Assembly: GCF_017355525.1 (NCBI RefSeq)
Contig: NZ_CP067395.1
Coordinates: forward strand, 930,001-994,000
From: Lysobacter enzymogenes
GTDB taxonomy: Bacteria; Pseudomonadota; Gammaproteobacteria; Xanthomonadales; Xanthomonadaceae
DNA: 64,000 bases
Reading direction: 5' to 3'
In this document: positions 53,217 through 62,208 of the stretch, in pieces
Layout of the letters: every line of letters starts with the position of its first letter
How positions within the stretch are numbered: position 1 is the first letter of the stretch
The notes under the pieces: generated by a model
What the model was told of the DNA's origin: nothing
Seen by the model: only the letters and a program-made list of their open reading frames with translations
Database searches by the model: none
Position numbers and translations under genes: made by a program

Positions 53217-53750
53217 CTATCGCTGCAACGAAGATTTATCGCCGTCGTAGTCCGCCGCCACCAGATCGAGCGTGGCGCTCATGCTCTGGGCCAGTGCTTG
53301 CTCCCGTACTTCCACGATGCGGATCGCTTGGCTGTTTCCTTCTCCAGGCCGAAGCATGTCGACGGTCAGGTACAGCCGGCCCTGAGTGGGAATCAGAAAG
53401 CCCAGCACGTGCAGCACGGTGTCGCCGAAATCGAGAAAGGTCCACAAGTCCGACACTTCGTCGCCGCCGGCGAACTCCTCGGCCTCATCGGCAAGCAAGC
53501 GGTGTATCGCTTCCGGCCCGCGTTCGCCGAAGATGTCCGGCCGCGGCCGAAAGCGGGTCTGCTCGCGAAAGCTACGCAAGGTGCGGTCCAGCCGGAACAG
53601 CAAGCTCGGCACGTAAGCGCTGTTGTCCCGCGCGGTCAGGTGCGCACCGGCTGCGTGGATGTCCACGCTCCGCATCGAGAAGCTCGCAGGGTCTTTGGGA
53701 GCGATCTCGAAGCGCAAGCTGCTCGTATCGCCGAAAACGGGATTGGGCAT
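53217..53750 (-). CDS. Unknown protein, immunity-protein-like in size
   Basis: 177 residues, acidic, soluble, no signal. MPNPVFGDTSSLRFEIAPKD start, FRLDRTLRSFREQTRF and FLIPTQGRLYLTVDML blocks. I do not recognise the family; size and start are vaguely like Imm42-type immunity proteins. No toxin partner is visible. Next to the dif-like island. Confidence 0.6.
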   Translation of the reverse strand: MPNPVFGDTSSLRFEIAPKDPASFSMRSVDIHAAGAHLTARDNSAYVPSLLFRLDRTLRSFREQTRFRPRPDIFGERGPEAIHRLLADEAEEFAGGDEVSDLWTFLDFGDTVLHVLGFLIPTQGRLYLTVDMLRPGEGNSQAIRIVEVREQALAQSMSATLDLVAADYDGDKSSLQR

Positions 53751-53879
53751 GATCCGATGATTCTAGATGTAGATGCAGCCGAGATCAGCTTCGATCTATG
53801 CCCAGCGGAGTGCTGTGCGCTGGCGCGTCATCAATCGCACCGCAGGTTGTCTTCCGCAGCAGCAGCCTGGGCATAAGCC

Positions 53880-53907
53880 GGAGGGGGTTTATGGAGCTAC
53901 CCCCTCC
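53880..53907. other. Stem-loop beside the dif-like site
   Basis: 8-bp stem GGAGGGGG/CCCCCTCC with a 12-base loop, ending 5 bases before the dif-like site. A further pair GCTACC (53896-53901)/GGTAGC (53947-53952) flanks the site itself. Confidence 0.45.
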
Positions 53908-53912
53908 CCATA

Positions 53913-53940
53913 ATTTCGCATAATGTGTATTATGTTATAG
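53913..53940 (+). other. dif-like XerC/XerD recombination site
   Basis: 28 bp: ATTTCGCATAA (XerC-type arm), TGTGTA (central 6 bp), TTATGTTATAG (XerD-type arm). Compared with E. coli dif (arms GGTGCGCATAA and TTATGTTAAAT, centre TGTATA) the inner halves match. TTCGCATAATGTGTA differs by one base from the 15-bp att core I recall for Xanthomonas filamentous phages. It may be the chromosomal dif or a phage att site. Confidence 0.8.
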
Positions 53941-54021
53941 CCATAAGGTAGCCCCCCAAGCAGGCCATTACAGGCTTTGAGCGCTCGACCGCTCTCTCAA
54001 CCACCTTACGGAATCCTTCCC

Positions 54022-54318
54022 ATGACTCCACCCCACATCGACCTGACCCATGAGTGGTCCGACTGGCGCCAGCGCGGCCGCTATCTGGTTTCGGACGACG
54101 GCCAGCGCATGCCCGTCGAACGGCTACGCGGTCTGCTTTGGCGCGATCACAACGAGCTCTACCTCAAGGGCCTGCGATCGCGTCGCCAGTTCGAGGAACG
54201 CCGCCGGGCCGCCTTGAAATCCGAGGGTCTCGACCGCCATCGACCGCTCAGATTTCAAGCTGGCGGCCGCTGCAACCGCCGCTCCTGCGCTGCAACGGCC
54301 GCACCGATGCAACCGTAA
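54022..54318 (+). CDS. DUF3653-type phage protein
   Basis: 98 residues. IDLTHEWSDWRQRGRYLVSDDGQRMPVERLRGLLWRDHNEL closely follows the pattern of DUF3653 proteins carried by filamentous phages and prophages of Xanthomonas and relatives (WxxWRxxGxYLVSxDGxR...RLxGLLWR). Function unknown. The C-terminal third (from about residue 70, RRSCAATAAP) is low quality and may be a decayed or fused end. It lies 82 bp after the dif-like site. Confidence 0.65.
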   Translation: MTPPHIDLTHEWSDWRQRGRYLVSDDGQRMPVERLRGLLWRDHNELYLKGLRSRRQFEERRRAALKSEGLDRHRPLRFQAGGRCNRRSCAATAAPMQP

Positions 54319-54441
54319 GGTTCCCGAAAGGTACGAACGGCGCGACCGGCGCAGGCTGCACTCAACCGCCGGCCAGGACGACACCGGCGAGCGGCCCGCC
54401 GGAATGCGGGCGAGCGTCGTCTGCTCATCGAGGATTTCATC

Positions 54442-54666
54442 ATGGCTACCATCAACTTCGCCGGCTATGGCGTGTGGAACAACACCAACGACGTCACCAG
54501 CAAGGTCCGTCAGCAATACAACGCCGGGCAGCGCACTTTCATCGCCAACAACGGCGATTACGGCGATCCGTCGCCGGGCGACCGCAAGTACCTGTACATC
54601 ATCTGGAACAGCTCCGACAGCGGCGTGGTCGGCGAAGACGACAGCCGCGGCATCACCGTGCCCTGA
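54442..54666 (+). CDS. Small beta-rich protein, DUF3395/DnaJ-C-like
   Basis: 74 residues, complete, with GAGGA ribosome site. NNTNDVTSKVRQQYNAGQRTF then NNGDYGDPSPGDRKYLYIIW resembles the short beta-sandwich modules (V-x-NN-x-GDP-x-G-x-K-x-L-x-I) found alone and in DUF3395-type proteins. No signal peptide. Composition (Asn, Ser, Asp, Tyr rich) differs from the Ala/Arg-rich neighbours, which hints at transfer. Confidence 0.7.
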   Translation: MATINFAGYGVWNNTNDVTSKVRQQYNAGQRTFIANNGDYGDPSPGDRKYLYIIWNSSDSGVVGEDDSRGITVP

Positions 54667-54690
54667 ACCACGGAGATTGGCCGCTTTCGT

Positions 54691-54700
54691 TTTCGCATAA
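54691..54700 (+). repeat. Partial repeat of the dif-like XerC arm
   Basis: TTTCGCATAA, identical to 53914-53923 in the same orientation 777 bp away. The following CGTTAC and GCGACAG do not match a XerD arm. With the complete site it brackets the two small genes. Confidence 0.5.
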
Positions 54701-54820
54701 CGTTACGCGACAGCAACGCACAGACGCCGGCTTACTCAGCCGGCGTCTTCGTGTGCAACGAAGGTAAATCTCCGTGCTGCGGTTGCATGTACGAAACATG
54801 CAGCGCGGCGCCGCCGCGAC

Positions 54821-55621
54821 TCAAGCGTCCAACGTCGCGCCGCCGTCGACGCGCAGATCGTGCAGCGTGATGTGCCGCGCCCGCTCCGACAACAGGAAGC
54901 AGATCGTCTCCGCCACGTCTTCGGGATCGGCGATGCGGCCCAGCGGAATGCCGAGGCGGAAGCGCTCGCCGTCGCCGCGCAGGATCCGTTGCCGCGCCGC
55001 CTCGTCGTCGGCGAACGCGCGTTGCATCGCGGTGTCGGTGGATCCCGGCGACACGATATTGCAACGCACGCCGAACGGCGCCAGTTCCAGTGCCAGGCAG
55101 CGCAGGTACTGGGTCGCCGCGGCCTTCGACGCGGCGTACGCGGCCATACCGGTGCGCGGCGCCGAGGCGGCGTTGGAACCGACCGCGACGATGCTGCCGC
55201 GGCCGCGTTCGCGCATGCGCGCGGCGACCGTGCCGGCGACGGCGAACGCGCCGCGCGCATTGACCGCCATGCACGCGTCCCAGTCGTCGGGATCGGGTCC
55301 GACCGCTGCGCCGACGCGCAGGATGCCGGCGACGTGGGCCAGATGCGCAATCTCCCCGAGTTCGCGCTCGATCCGCTCCACCATCGCCGCGACCTGGGCG
55401 AGATCGGCGACGTCGCAGACGAATTCCGCGACCTGCGCGCCCTCCCCGCGCAAGCGCCGCGCGCATTCGCGCAACTGCGCTTCGTCGCGGTCGCACAGCG
55501 CCAGCCGCGCCCCCTGCTGCGCGAGCCGCGACGCGGTCGCCGCGCCGATCCCCTGCGCCGCGCCGGTCACCAGCGCCAGGCGCCCGTCGAACTCCCCCGC
55601 TCCGCCGCCCTGCCCGTTCAT
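54821..55621 (-). CDS. entA: 2,3-dihydro-2,3-dihydroxybenzoate dehydrogenase
   Basis: 266 residues, SDR fold with VTGAAQGIGAATASRLA and YAASKAAATQYL. It converts the EntB product to 2,3-dihydroxybenzoate. Identification rests on its fusion-tight location after entC-entE-entB and the PxRTGMAAYAASKAA context typical of EntA/DhbA. Start overlaps the upstream gene stop as ATGA. Last gene of the siderophore operon. Confidence 0.9.
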   Translation of the reverse strand: MNGQGGGAGEFDGRLALVTGAAQGIGAATASRLAQQGARLALCDRDEAQLRECARRLRGEGAQVAEFVCDVADLAQVAAMVERIERELGEIAHLAHVAGILRVGAAVGPDPDDWDACMAVNARGAFAVAGTVAARMRERGRGSIVAVGSNAASAPRTGMAAYAASKAAATQYLRCLALELAPFGVRCNIVSPGSTDTAMQRAFADDEAARQRILRGDGERFRLGIPLGRIADPEDVAETICFLLSERARHITLHDLRVDGGATLDA

Positions 55622-56460
55622 GCCTCGGCCCCCTGCTCCGCCTCGGCCTCGAACGCGTCCATGATCCGATGGCGCTCGTCGTGATAGCGCTCCTCGTCCC
55701 AGCGGTCCTTCCAGTACGGCACCGCGTACATCATCGAACGCGGCACGCCGCGCTCGCGCGCGAGCAGGTCGCGGATCGCGACCACTTGCGCGCTTTCGCC
55801 GGCCAAGGTCACCGACACCGCTTCGCCGCGCGGCCACGGCATCGCGCGCACCGCGTCGAGCAGGCGGCGGCTCGCGCCCGCGGGCTCGCCGTCGCGCGAA
55901 AACCAGCGCGCCTGCAAACCCGGATGCTGCGGCAACGGCTGGATTTCGCCGGCATCGGGCGCTTCCAGCAGCGCATCGATGCGCGCCTGCGCCGGCAGAC
56001 GCGCGATCACCGCGCAAATCAGCGCATAGCTGCTGGGATCGCCGATCAGCAGATGGCGCGGCGCATCGGCGCGGAACAGTTCCGGCCCGCCGGGGCCGCC
56101 CACGCCGAGCGGATCGCCGACGCGCGCGTTCGCCGCCCAACGCGAGGCCGGACCGTCGTCGCCGTGCAGGACGATATCGATCTCCAGCTCGCCCGCATCC
56201 GCATCGAAGCGCGCCACCGTGTAGGTGCGGACGACCGGCCGCGCCGCGCCTTCGGGCCACACCGGGCCGTGCTCGCCGAACTGCGGCAGCGCCGGTGCGT
56301 CGCGCGAGTCGGGCGCGAACAGCAGTTTGATGTGTGCGCCTTCGCAACCGGCCGGGAATCCGGCCAGGTCCTCGCCGCGCAGCGCGATCCTGCGCATCTG
56401 CGGTGTGCGTTGATCGATCCGCGCGACCTGCAGCAGTCGCGCGCGCGGCCGCGCGCTCAT
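55618..56460 (-). CDS. Siderophore-interacting FAD ferric reductase (ViuB/YqjH type)
   Basis: 280 residues. FAD-binding RxYT motif (VVRTYTVARFD), then HGDDGPASRWAANARVGDPLGVGGPGG typical of the SIP family, and a C-terminal YWKDRWDEERYHDERHRIMDAF helix. It would release iron from the imported catecholate by NAD(P)H reduction. Overlaps neighbours on both sides. Confidence 0.92.
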   Translation of the reverse strand: MSARPRARLLQVARIDQRTPQMRRIALRGEDLAGFPAGCEGAHIKLLFAPDSRDAPALPQFGEHGPVWPEGAARPVVRTYTVARFDADAGELEIDIVLHGDDGPASRWAANARVGDPLGVGGPGGPELFRADAPRHLLIGDPSSYALICAVIARLPAQARIDALLEAPDAGEIQPLPQHPGLQARWFSRDGEPAGASRRLLDAVRAMPWPRGEAVSVTLAGESAQVVAIRDLLARERGVPRSMMYAVPYWKDRWDEERYHDERHRIMDAFEAEAEQGAEA

Positions 56461-57764
56461 GCCGCCTCGCGCGCGGGCGCGCCGGCCAGTGCGTCCAGGC
56501 GCTGCGACGGATCGGCCAGCGCCGCATCCATCAACGCCAGCAAGGCGCGATGGTGCGTCTGCAACGTCGCCGCGTCGTAAGCCTGCGGATTGGCTTCGAT
56601 GTCGAAGCGCACGCTGTCGGCCAGCGGCGATACGGTCAGGTCGAGATCTTCGACCGAACCGACCGACACCGGATGCGCGCGGCTGCTCAGGCCGTCGAAC
56701 ACGAAGCCGCGGTCGAACGGCATCAGGTTCAGCACCGGGCCGTACAGCTGGGCGTAGCTGTCGCCCAGGCCGAGATCCTGACGCAGCCATTCGTAGTTGT
56801 AGCGCTGGTGCGGACGCAGTTCGCGCAGTTCCGCCGCGACCGCGCGCGCCAGTTCGGCGAAGCTCCACTGCGCCTGCAGGCGCAGCCGCAGCGGCACCAC
56901 GTTCATGCCCATGCACGGCACGCTCAGCGCCGCCGAACCGAGCCGGTTCATCACCAGCAGACCGAGGCTGATTTCGTCCGCGCCGCTGCGTCCGCGCATC
57001 CACGCGAACACCGCCGCGATCAGCCACGCCGACCAGTCCACGCCGAGCGCGCGCGCCGCGTTGTGCCAACGAAGGTGCTCGCCCGCGGGCAGGCTCAGGT
57101 GCGAGGAGCGCGCGCTGTCGTCGGGCGCGCACTTCGGCCCCAAGGTCACCGGTTCGGGCGCGCCGGCGCAGCGTTGCAGCCAGAACTCGCGGCTGCGCGC
57201 GAACCCGTCGGAAGCGCGGTACTGCGCTTCCTCGGCGACCACCGGCGCCAGCGACCAGTCGCGCGCGGGCGCGGCGGCGCGGCCGCCGGTGGCGGCCGAG
57301 TACAGTTCGGCCACGCGATGGATCAGCAGCAGATAGGCGAAACCGTCCAGCGCGATGTGATGCGCGCGCAGGTACCAAAGATGGCGCTGCGCGCCCAGGC
57401 GAACCAGCGCGGTGGCGAACAACGGCCGCCGCGCCAGATCGGCCGGGCGCAGCAAGTCGTCGCGCATCCAGCGCCAGGCGCTGTCCCAGGGCGCGTCGCA
57501 ACCGATGAAGTCCTCGCGGCCGATCACCACGCTGCGCGGCTCGCGCAGGCACTGCGCGACTTCGCCGTCGTGCGCCCGATAGCGCATGTGCAGCGCGTCG
57601 CAGGCCGTCAGCGCCTCGCGGATCGCCGCTTCCAGCGCCGCTTCGTCGAGCGGGCCGTTCAACTCCACCGCTTCGGCGGTCCACAACGACGGACTGTCCG
57701 GATCGATCTGCTGCGCCGCCCACATGCCCAGTTGCGGGCCGGTCAGCGGCAAGCCGGCGGCCAT
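56457..57764 (-). CDS. Free-standing NRPS condensation protein (VibH-like)
   Basis: 435 residues, a single condensation domain with HHIALDG (135-141), the HHxxxDG active site, plus SLLVMNR-type and LPCMGMNVVPLRL core motifs (GLLVMNRLGSAALSVPCMGMNVVPLRL). No adenylation or carrier domains. In vibriobactin assembly VibH joins DHB from EntB-type carrier to a soluble polyamine; the same chemistry is inferred here. Start shares one base with the entB stop. Confidence 0.88.
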   Translation of the reverse strand: MAAGLPLTGPQLGMWAAQQIDPDSPSLWTAEAVELNGPLDEAALEAAIREALTACDALHMRYRAHDGEVAQCLREPRSVVIGREDFIGCDAPWDSAWRWMRDDLLRPADLARRPLFATALVRLGAQRHLWYLRAHHIALDGFAYLLLIHRVAELYSAATGGRAAAPARDWSLAPVVAEEAQYRASDGFARSREFWLQRCAGAPEPVTLGPKCAPDDSARSSHLSLPAGEHLRWHNAARALGVDWSAWLIAAVFAWMRGRSGADEISLGLLVMNRLGSAALSVPCMGMNVVPLRLRLQAQWSFAELARAVAAELRELRPHQRYNYEWLRQDLGLGDSYAQLYGPVLNLMPFDRGFVFDGLSSRAHPVSVGSVEDLDLTVSPLADSVRFDIEANPQAYDAATLQTHHRALLALMDAALADPSQRLDALAGAPAREAA

Positions 57765-58642
57765 CACGCCGCCCGCCGCTGCTGGATCAGTTCCCACCAC
57801 TGCGCGACGCTGCCGCGCTCGGCGAGTTCGACCAGACCGATCCGCTCGCCGCGCGCCGACCAGCGCTCCAGCAGCGTCATCAACCGGATCGAGTCGAGAC
57901 CGGCTTCGAACGGATTGTCTTCGGCGCCGACTTCTTCGAGCGGCCGTTCCATGATCAACGCCAGCTCGGTGCGCAGCGCGGTCAGGCTGACCGGCAGCCC
58001 GGCACCGTCGGCCAGGGCCTGCGCGCAGTCGGCGCGGCCGATCACCACGCCGCAGCGGCGCGACACGTAGTCCAGCGCCATCTGGTGTTCGTCGGCGGAG
58101 AAGTCGGCGACCGCGTCGGCGACCAGGAACGGCTGGATGTCGTGCATGAACGCGTCGGCCGCGGTCATCATGCAGCCGATATGCGCGTAGATGCCGCAGA
58201 CGATCAGCTGGTCGCGGCCCTGCGCGCGCATGCGCTCGCGCAGGTCGCTGGAGACGAAGGCGCTGTAGCGCCACTTGGTCAGCACGGTGTCGTGCGGGCG
58301 CGGCGCGATCGGCGCGGCCACCGGCGCCAGCTGCGGCTGCGCGGTGATGCCCGGGCCCCACCACGGCTGCAGCAGGCCGCGCTGCTGCGCGCTCTGCACC
58401 GGCGGCTGGGCGGTGTAGACCACCGGTACGCCGGCGTCGTCGCAAGCGTCGCGCAAGGCGCGCACGTTCTCCAGCAACTGCGGCACCGGCGCCTGGGCCT
58501 GGTCGTAGAACGCCAGGAAGTATTCCTGCAAGTCGTGGATCAGCAACACCGCGCGCGACGGTTCGGGGCGCCATTCCACCCGGTTCGGCGGCCAGCGGTG
58601 TTCGGCGGGCATGGGATAGGTCGCGATCTTGGGGATGGTCAT
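57764..58642 (-). CDS. entB: Isochorismatase/aryl carrier protein
   Basis: 292 residues. Isochorismatase domain (1-205) with Asp37 (HDLQEYF), Lys123 (LTKWRYSAF) and the [17 protein letters not shown] strand; then an aryl carrier domain (about 215-290) with Ser251 in EAGLDSIRL, the phosphopantetheine site. It makes 2,3-dihydro-DHB and carries activated DHB. Confidence 0.95.
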   Translation of the reverse strand: MTIPKIATYPMPAEHRWPPNRVEWRPEPSRAVLLIHDLQEYFLAFYDQAQAPVPQLLENVRALRDACDDAGVPVVYTAQPPVQSAQQRGLLQPWWGPGITAQPQLAPVAAPIAPRPHDTVLTKWRYSAFVSSDLRERMRAQGRDQLIVCGIYAHIGCMMTAADAFMHDIQPFLVADAVADFSADEHQMALDYVSRRCGVVIGRADCAQALADGAGLPVSLTALRTELALIMERPLEEVGAEDNPFEAGLDSIRLMTLLERWSARGERIGLVELAERGSVAQWWELIQQRRAA

Positions 58643-60321
58643 GGCGTGGCCTGGGCGAAAGAAGTAGAGACAACAGAAGGAGCAGCCACGCCGCCGGCGG
58701 GCGCCGCGGACGGCGCGTCGAAGCGCGCGCGCAAGGCTTTCTTGTCGATCTTGCCGACCGCGGTGCGCGGCAACGCGGCGAGGAATTCGATCCGGTCGGG
58801 CACCTTGTACGCGGCGATGCCGCGTTCGCGCAGGAACTGGGCCAGCTCGCGCGGGCTCGCCTGCGCGGGCTCGCGCAACACCACGAACGCGCACGACTTC
58901 TCGCCGAGCCAGCGGTCGGGCATCGCCACCAGCGCGGCGTCGAACACCGCCGGATGCGCGAGCAGATAGCCTTCGACCTCCTCGGCCGCGATCTTCTCGC
59001 CGCCGCGGTTGACCAGATCCTTGGCCCGCCCCTCGACGATCAAATGCCCGCTCGGCAAGCGGCGCACGCGGTCGCCGGTGCGGTAGAAGCCGTCGCCGGT
59101 GAACGCGCGCGCGTTGTAGGATTCGGCGCGGTAGTAGCCGCGGATCGTGTACGGCCCGCGGGTCAGCAGATGCCCGACTGCGCCGGGCGCGACCTCGGCG
59201 TCCTCGTCGTCGACGATGCGGATCTCGTCGTCGGCGCTGATCGGCAGGCCTTGCGTGCCGAGCGTCAGTTCGTCGCTGTCGCCGGCGCGGGTGTAGTTGA
59301 CCAGGCCTTCGGCCATGCCGAACACCTGCTGCAGACGGCAGCCGAACGCGTCCGGCACGCGCCGGGCGACGTCGCCGGCGAGGTGCGCGCCGCCGATCTG
59401 CACGCAGTCCAGGCTGCGCAGGTCGTAACGCGAACGCACCCGCGATTCCAGCCACGCCAGCGCCAGCGCCGGCACCAGCGCGGTCAGGGTGACGCGTTCG
59501 CGCTGGATCAGCGCGAAACAGGATTCGGGATCGCTCTGCCGCGCCAGCACCACGCAGCCGCCGGCAAGGAACACGCCGAGCGCGCCGGGCGAACTCATCG
59601 GGAAGTTGTGCGCGGCCGGCAACGCGCACAGATACACCGTGCCGCCGTCCAGGCCGCAGATGCGCGCGCTTTCGCGCACGCTGTAGAGATAATCGTCGTG
59701 GGTGCGCGGAATCAGCTTGGGCACGCCGGTGCTGCCGCCGGACAATTGCAGGAACGCGACTTCGCCCGCATCGGGGCCGTCGCCCTGCAAGGGTTCGTCG
59801 AGCAGGTCGTCGAAGCTGCGGAACTCCTCGGCTTCTCCGACCACGATCACGTCGCTCAGGCAGGCCTGTTCGGCGCGCACTTCGCGGATCATCGCGCGGT
59901 AGTCGAAGCCGCCCTCGCGGTCGGCGATCACGCAGGCGCGCGCCTGGGTGTGGCCGACGAAGTAGCCGATCTCGGCGCGGCGGTGCGCCGGCAGCGCGAA
60001 CACCGGCAAGGCGCCGAGCAGGAACAACGCGTGGCAGGCGATGTAGTGCTCGCCGATGTTGGGCAGTTGCAGCAGCACCCGGTCGCGCGGGCCGATGCCG
60101 ATGCGGCGCAGGCCTGCGGCAAAGCGGCGCGCGCGCCGGTCGAACTCGGCATAGCTCCAGCGCCGCTGCGCGCAGACGATGGCGATGCGCTCGGGATGCG
60201 CGTGCGCGCCGCGGGTGAGGCTGCTGTAAAGATTCTCGCCGTTCCAGTAGCCGCGCTCGCGGTAGCGCGCGGCGAACTCCGGCGGCCACGGCACGAAGCC
60301 GTCCAGCGGCGTCGCGCTCAT
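58639..60321 (-). CDS. entE: 2,3-dihydroxybenzoate-AMP ligase
   Basis: 560 residues. Adenylation motifs [18 protein letters not shown] (P-loop), [22 protein letters not shown] and [20 protein letters not shown], with C-terminal [14 protein letters not shown]. The [14 protein letters not shown] segment is typical of aryl-acid-activating enzymes. Loads DHB onto EntB. Start overlaps the entC stop as ATGA; C-terminal 25 residues are an Ala/Pro extension. Confidence 0.95.
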   Translation of the reverse strand: MSATPLDGFVPWPPEFAARYRERGYWNGENLYSSLTRGAHAHPERIAIVCAQRRWSYAEFDRRARRFAAGLRRIGIGPRDRVLLQLPNIGEHYIACHALFLLGALPVFALPAHRRAEIGYFVGHTQARACVIADREGGFDYRAMIREVRAEQACLSDVIVVGEAEEFRSFDDLLDEPLQGDGPDAGEVAFLQLSGGSTGVPKLIPRTHDDYLYSVRESARICGLDGGTVYLCALPAAHNFPMSSPGALGVFLAGGCVVLARQSDPESCFALIQRERVTLTALVPALALAWLESRVRSRYDLRSLDCVQIGGAHLAGDVARRVPDAFGCRLQQVFGMAEGLVNYTRAGDSDELTLGTQGLPISADDEIRIVDDEDAEVAPGAVGHLLTRGPYTIRGYYRAESYNARAFTGDGFYRTGDRVRRLPSGHLIVEGRAKDLVNRGGEKIAAEEVEGYLLAHPAVFDAALVAMPDRWLGEKSCAFVVLREPAQASPRELAQFLRERGIAAYKVPDRIEFLAALPRTAVGKIDKKALRARFDAPSAAPAGGVAAPSVVSTSFAQATP

Positions 60322-61565
60322 GCCCTGCCCTCGCTTTCGGCCACGTGCGACAGCCCCATCGCGCCGAGCATGGTGCGCAGCTTGGCGGTGGTTTCGGCCA
60401 GTTCGGCTTCGGGCTGCGAACCGGCGACGATGCCGGCGCCGGCGAACACCGTCGCGCAGTCTTCCTCGACCAGGGCGCAGCGGATCGTCACCGCCCATTC
60501 GCCGTCGCCCTCGCTGTCGCACCAGCCGACCAGGCCGGTGAACAGGCCGCGGTCGTAGCCTTCCAGTTCGCGGATCGCCTGCCGCGCCGGTTCGGTCGGA
60601 TAGCCGCAGACCGCGGGCGTAGGATGCAGCGCCAGCGCCAGCCGCAGCGAGCTGGTCGCCGGATCGCGCAACACCCCGTCCACGCGCGTGGACAGGTGCC
60701 ACATCGTCGGCGTGGCCAGCAGCGACGGCGCCGCCGGCACGTGCAGTTCGCGGCAGAACGGGCGCAGCGCCGCGGCCACGTCGTCGATCACCAGCGCGTG
60801 TTCGTGCAGGTCCTTGGCCGAACGCAGCAGATCTTCGGCGCGACGGCGGTCTTCGGCCGGATCGGCGCTGCGCGGGATCGAGCCGGCCAAGGGGTTCGAC
60901 ACGATGCGTGCGCCGCGCTTGGACAGCAGCAGCTCGGGACTGGAACCGATCAGGCAGGCCGCGGACCCGCCGGCGCCGGCGAGGTCCATCGCGAAGGTGT
61001 AGGCCGAAGGCGCGCGCGCCAGCAATTGTCCGAGCAATTGCGGCACGTCGACCTTCGCGGCGATGCGCAGGCTGCGCGACATCACCACCTTGCGCAGGCC
61101 GCCGTCGTGGATGCGGTCGAGCGAACGCTCGACGTTGCGCTTGAACTGCGCCGGCGCCGGCACCGGCTCGACCTGCGGCGCGCTGCGCGCATCGCCGGGC
61201 AGCAGCTGCGCCGCGCCGCCGTGGCGCGCGCGTCCGGCCGCGAACGCGGCCTGCGCCGGCACCCACAGCCGCGCCGGCTGGCCGCCTTCGAACGGCACCG
61301 CGCCGAGCAAAGGCAGACGCCCGTTTTCGGCCGCGACCTGCGCCAGCAGGCGCTCGCTGGCGCCGGCCAGATCGTCGTCGCTGGCGCGCGCCAGGGCGTG
61401 CAGCACGCCGCGCGCATGCCATTGGGTCTGGACCGAGGAGAACAACGAATCGTGCGGCCGATAGCTCGACAGCAAGGCCGGCAATGCGGTTTCGACGGCC
61501 GCGGCATCCAACGAGGCGGCCGGCTCGAGCGGCGCGACGAGCGTCAGTTTCGCTTCGCCCATCAT
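60318..61565 (-). CDS. entC: Isochorismate synthase
   Basis: 415 residues. Chorismate-binding fold: [65 protein letters not shown] and [20 protein letters not shown]. Commits chorismate to DHB. Of three nearby ATGs (61571, 61565, 61562) 61565 is best spaced from GGGAG. First gene of the operon, so the promoter is upstream; I saw no clear Fur box. Confidence 0.94.
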   Translation of the reverse strand: MMGEAKLTLVAPLEPAASLDAAAVETALPALLSSYRPHDSLFSSVQTQWHARGVLHALARASDDDLAGASERLLAQVAAENGRLPLLGAVPFEGGQPARLWVPAQAAFAAGRARHGGAAQLLPGDARSAPQVEPVPAPAQFKRNVERSLDRIHDGGLRKVVMSRSLRIAAKVDVPQLLGQLLARAPSAYTFAMDLAGAGGSAACLIGSSPELLLSKRGARIVSNPLAGSIPRSADPAEDRRRAEDLLRSAKDLHEHALVIDDVAAALRPFCRELHVPAAPSLLATPTMWHLSTRVDGVLRDPATSSLRLALALHPTPAVCGYPTEPARQAIRELEGYDRGLFTGLVGWCDSEGDGEWAVTIRCALVEEDCATVFAGAGIVAGSQPEAELAETTAKLRTMLGAMGLSHVAESEGRA

Positions 61566-61571
61566 CGCCAT

Positions 61572-62208
61572 GCTCCCGCAACGGCGTTGCGGCCGCCGGC
61601 CAGGGCATCGATTCGGAAAGAAGAAGACAACAGCGCGCGGACCGCGCGTGGCAGTGCGTTCAAGGGATCACCTGCAGGCTCTGAGGGTCGAGCTTGCGGG
61701 CGGGAACGCCGGCTGGCAGGAATGGACGAGCCGTGATTACGTCGTCCGTGGAGCGCCGATTATGCCACTTGCGAACGCATCGGCAAGCGCTTGCCGCGAC
61801 GAGGCCGGATGAACGATGGCGCGCGTACGGTCGTGCGCGCGATTACGCCCGCAGCAGGATTCGCTTCAATCGTCGTTGCTGCGATCCGCATCACAAGCGC
61901 GCGTATCGGCTTGCGACGAGCGTCATGCGGTTACACACGATCAAGATCGTCGCACGACCGGTTCGGCACGGACGGACGCTGCACGACCGCACTGCCCGCG
62001 CGATGTTTCGGGTTCCCTTGACGCCATCGCAGCGCGACGACGGCATTCGATCCGCAGCGATCCGGAGCGCGTGCGCGGCAGCGCGCCGATCGCCGCGCTG
62101 AACGCCGCCGGCAACCTTCCTACACCGGAAGGTTGCACGGCCGTCGCAGATTGAGGGCACAATGGCGCCCGTTCCGGTGTCCGCCACCGCCTCGCCGCCG
62201 TTTTGCGC
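61572..62208. other. Large intergenic region with a 16-bp perfect palindrome
   Basis: About 640 bp between entC and copL without a gene I can support. CGGCAAGCGCTTGCCG (61781-61796) is a perfect palindrome with the GCAA-x-CG-x-TTGC layout of LacI/PurR-type operators, about 215 bp upstream of entC. The promoters of entC and copL must lie here. Confidence 0.55.
62111..62136. promoter_or_regulatory. Perfect inverted repeat before copL, CueR/MerR-operator-like
   Basis: GCAACCTTCC-TACACC-GGAAGGTTGC: 10-bp arms, 6-base spacer. The ACCTTCC...GGAAGGT core is the same as in CueR operators before copA genes (usual spacer 7). It is about 72 bp upstream of copL. As RNA it would also form a strong hairpin, so leader attenuation is another possibility. 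Confidence 0.65.

Noticed and set aside
60318..61565. Fur box upstream of entC or fecI
   Set aside because: I looked for a GATAATGATAATCATTATC-like site in both upstream regions and found only weak partial matches.
61694..62101. Possible gene in the entC-copL gap
   Set aside because: Arg-rich composition, no ribosome site, and overlap with a regulatory palindrome.
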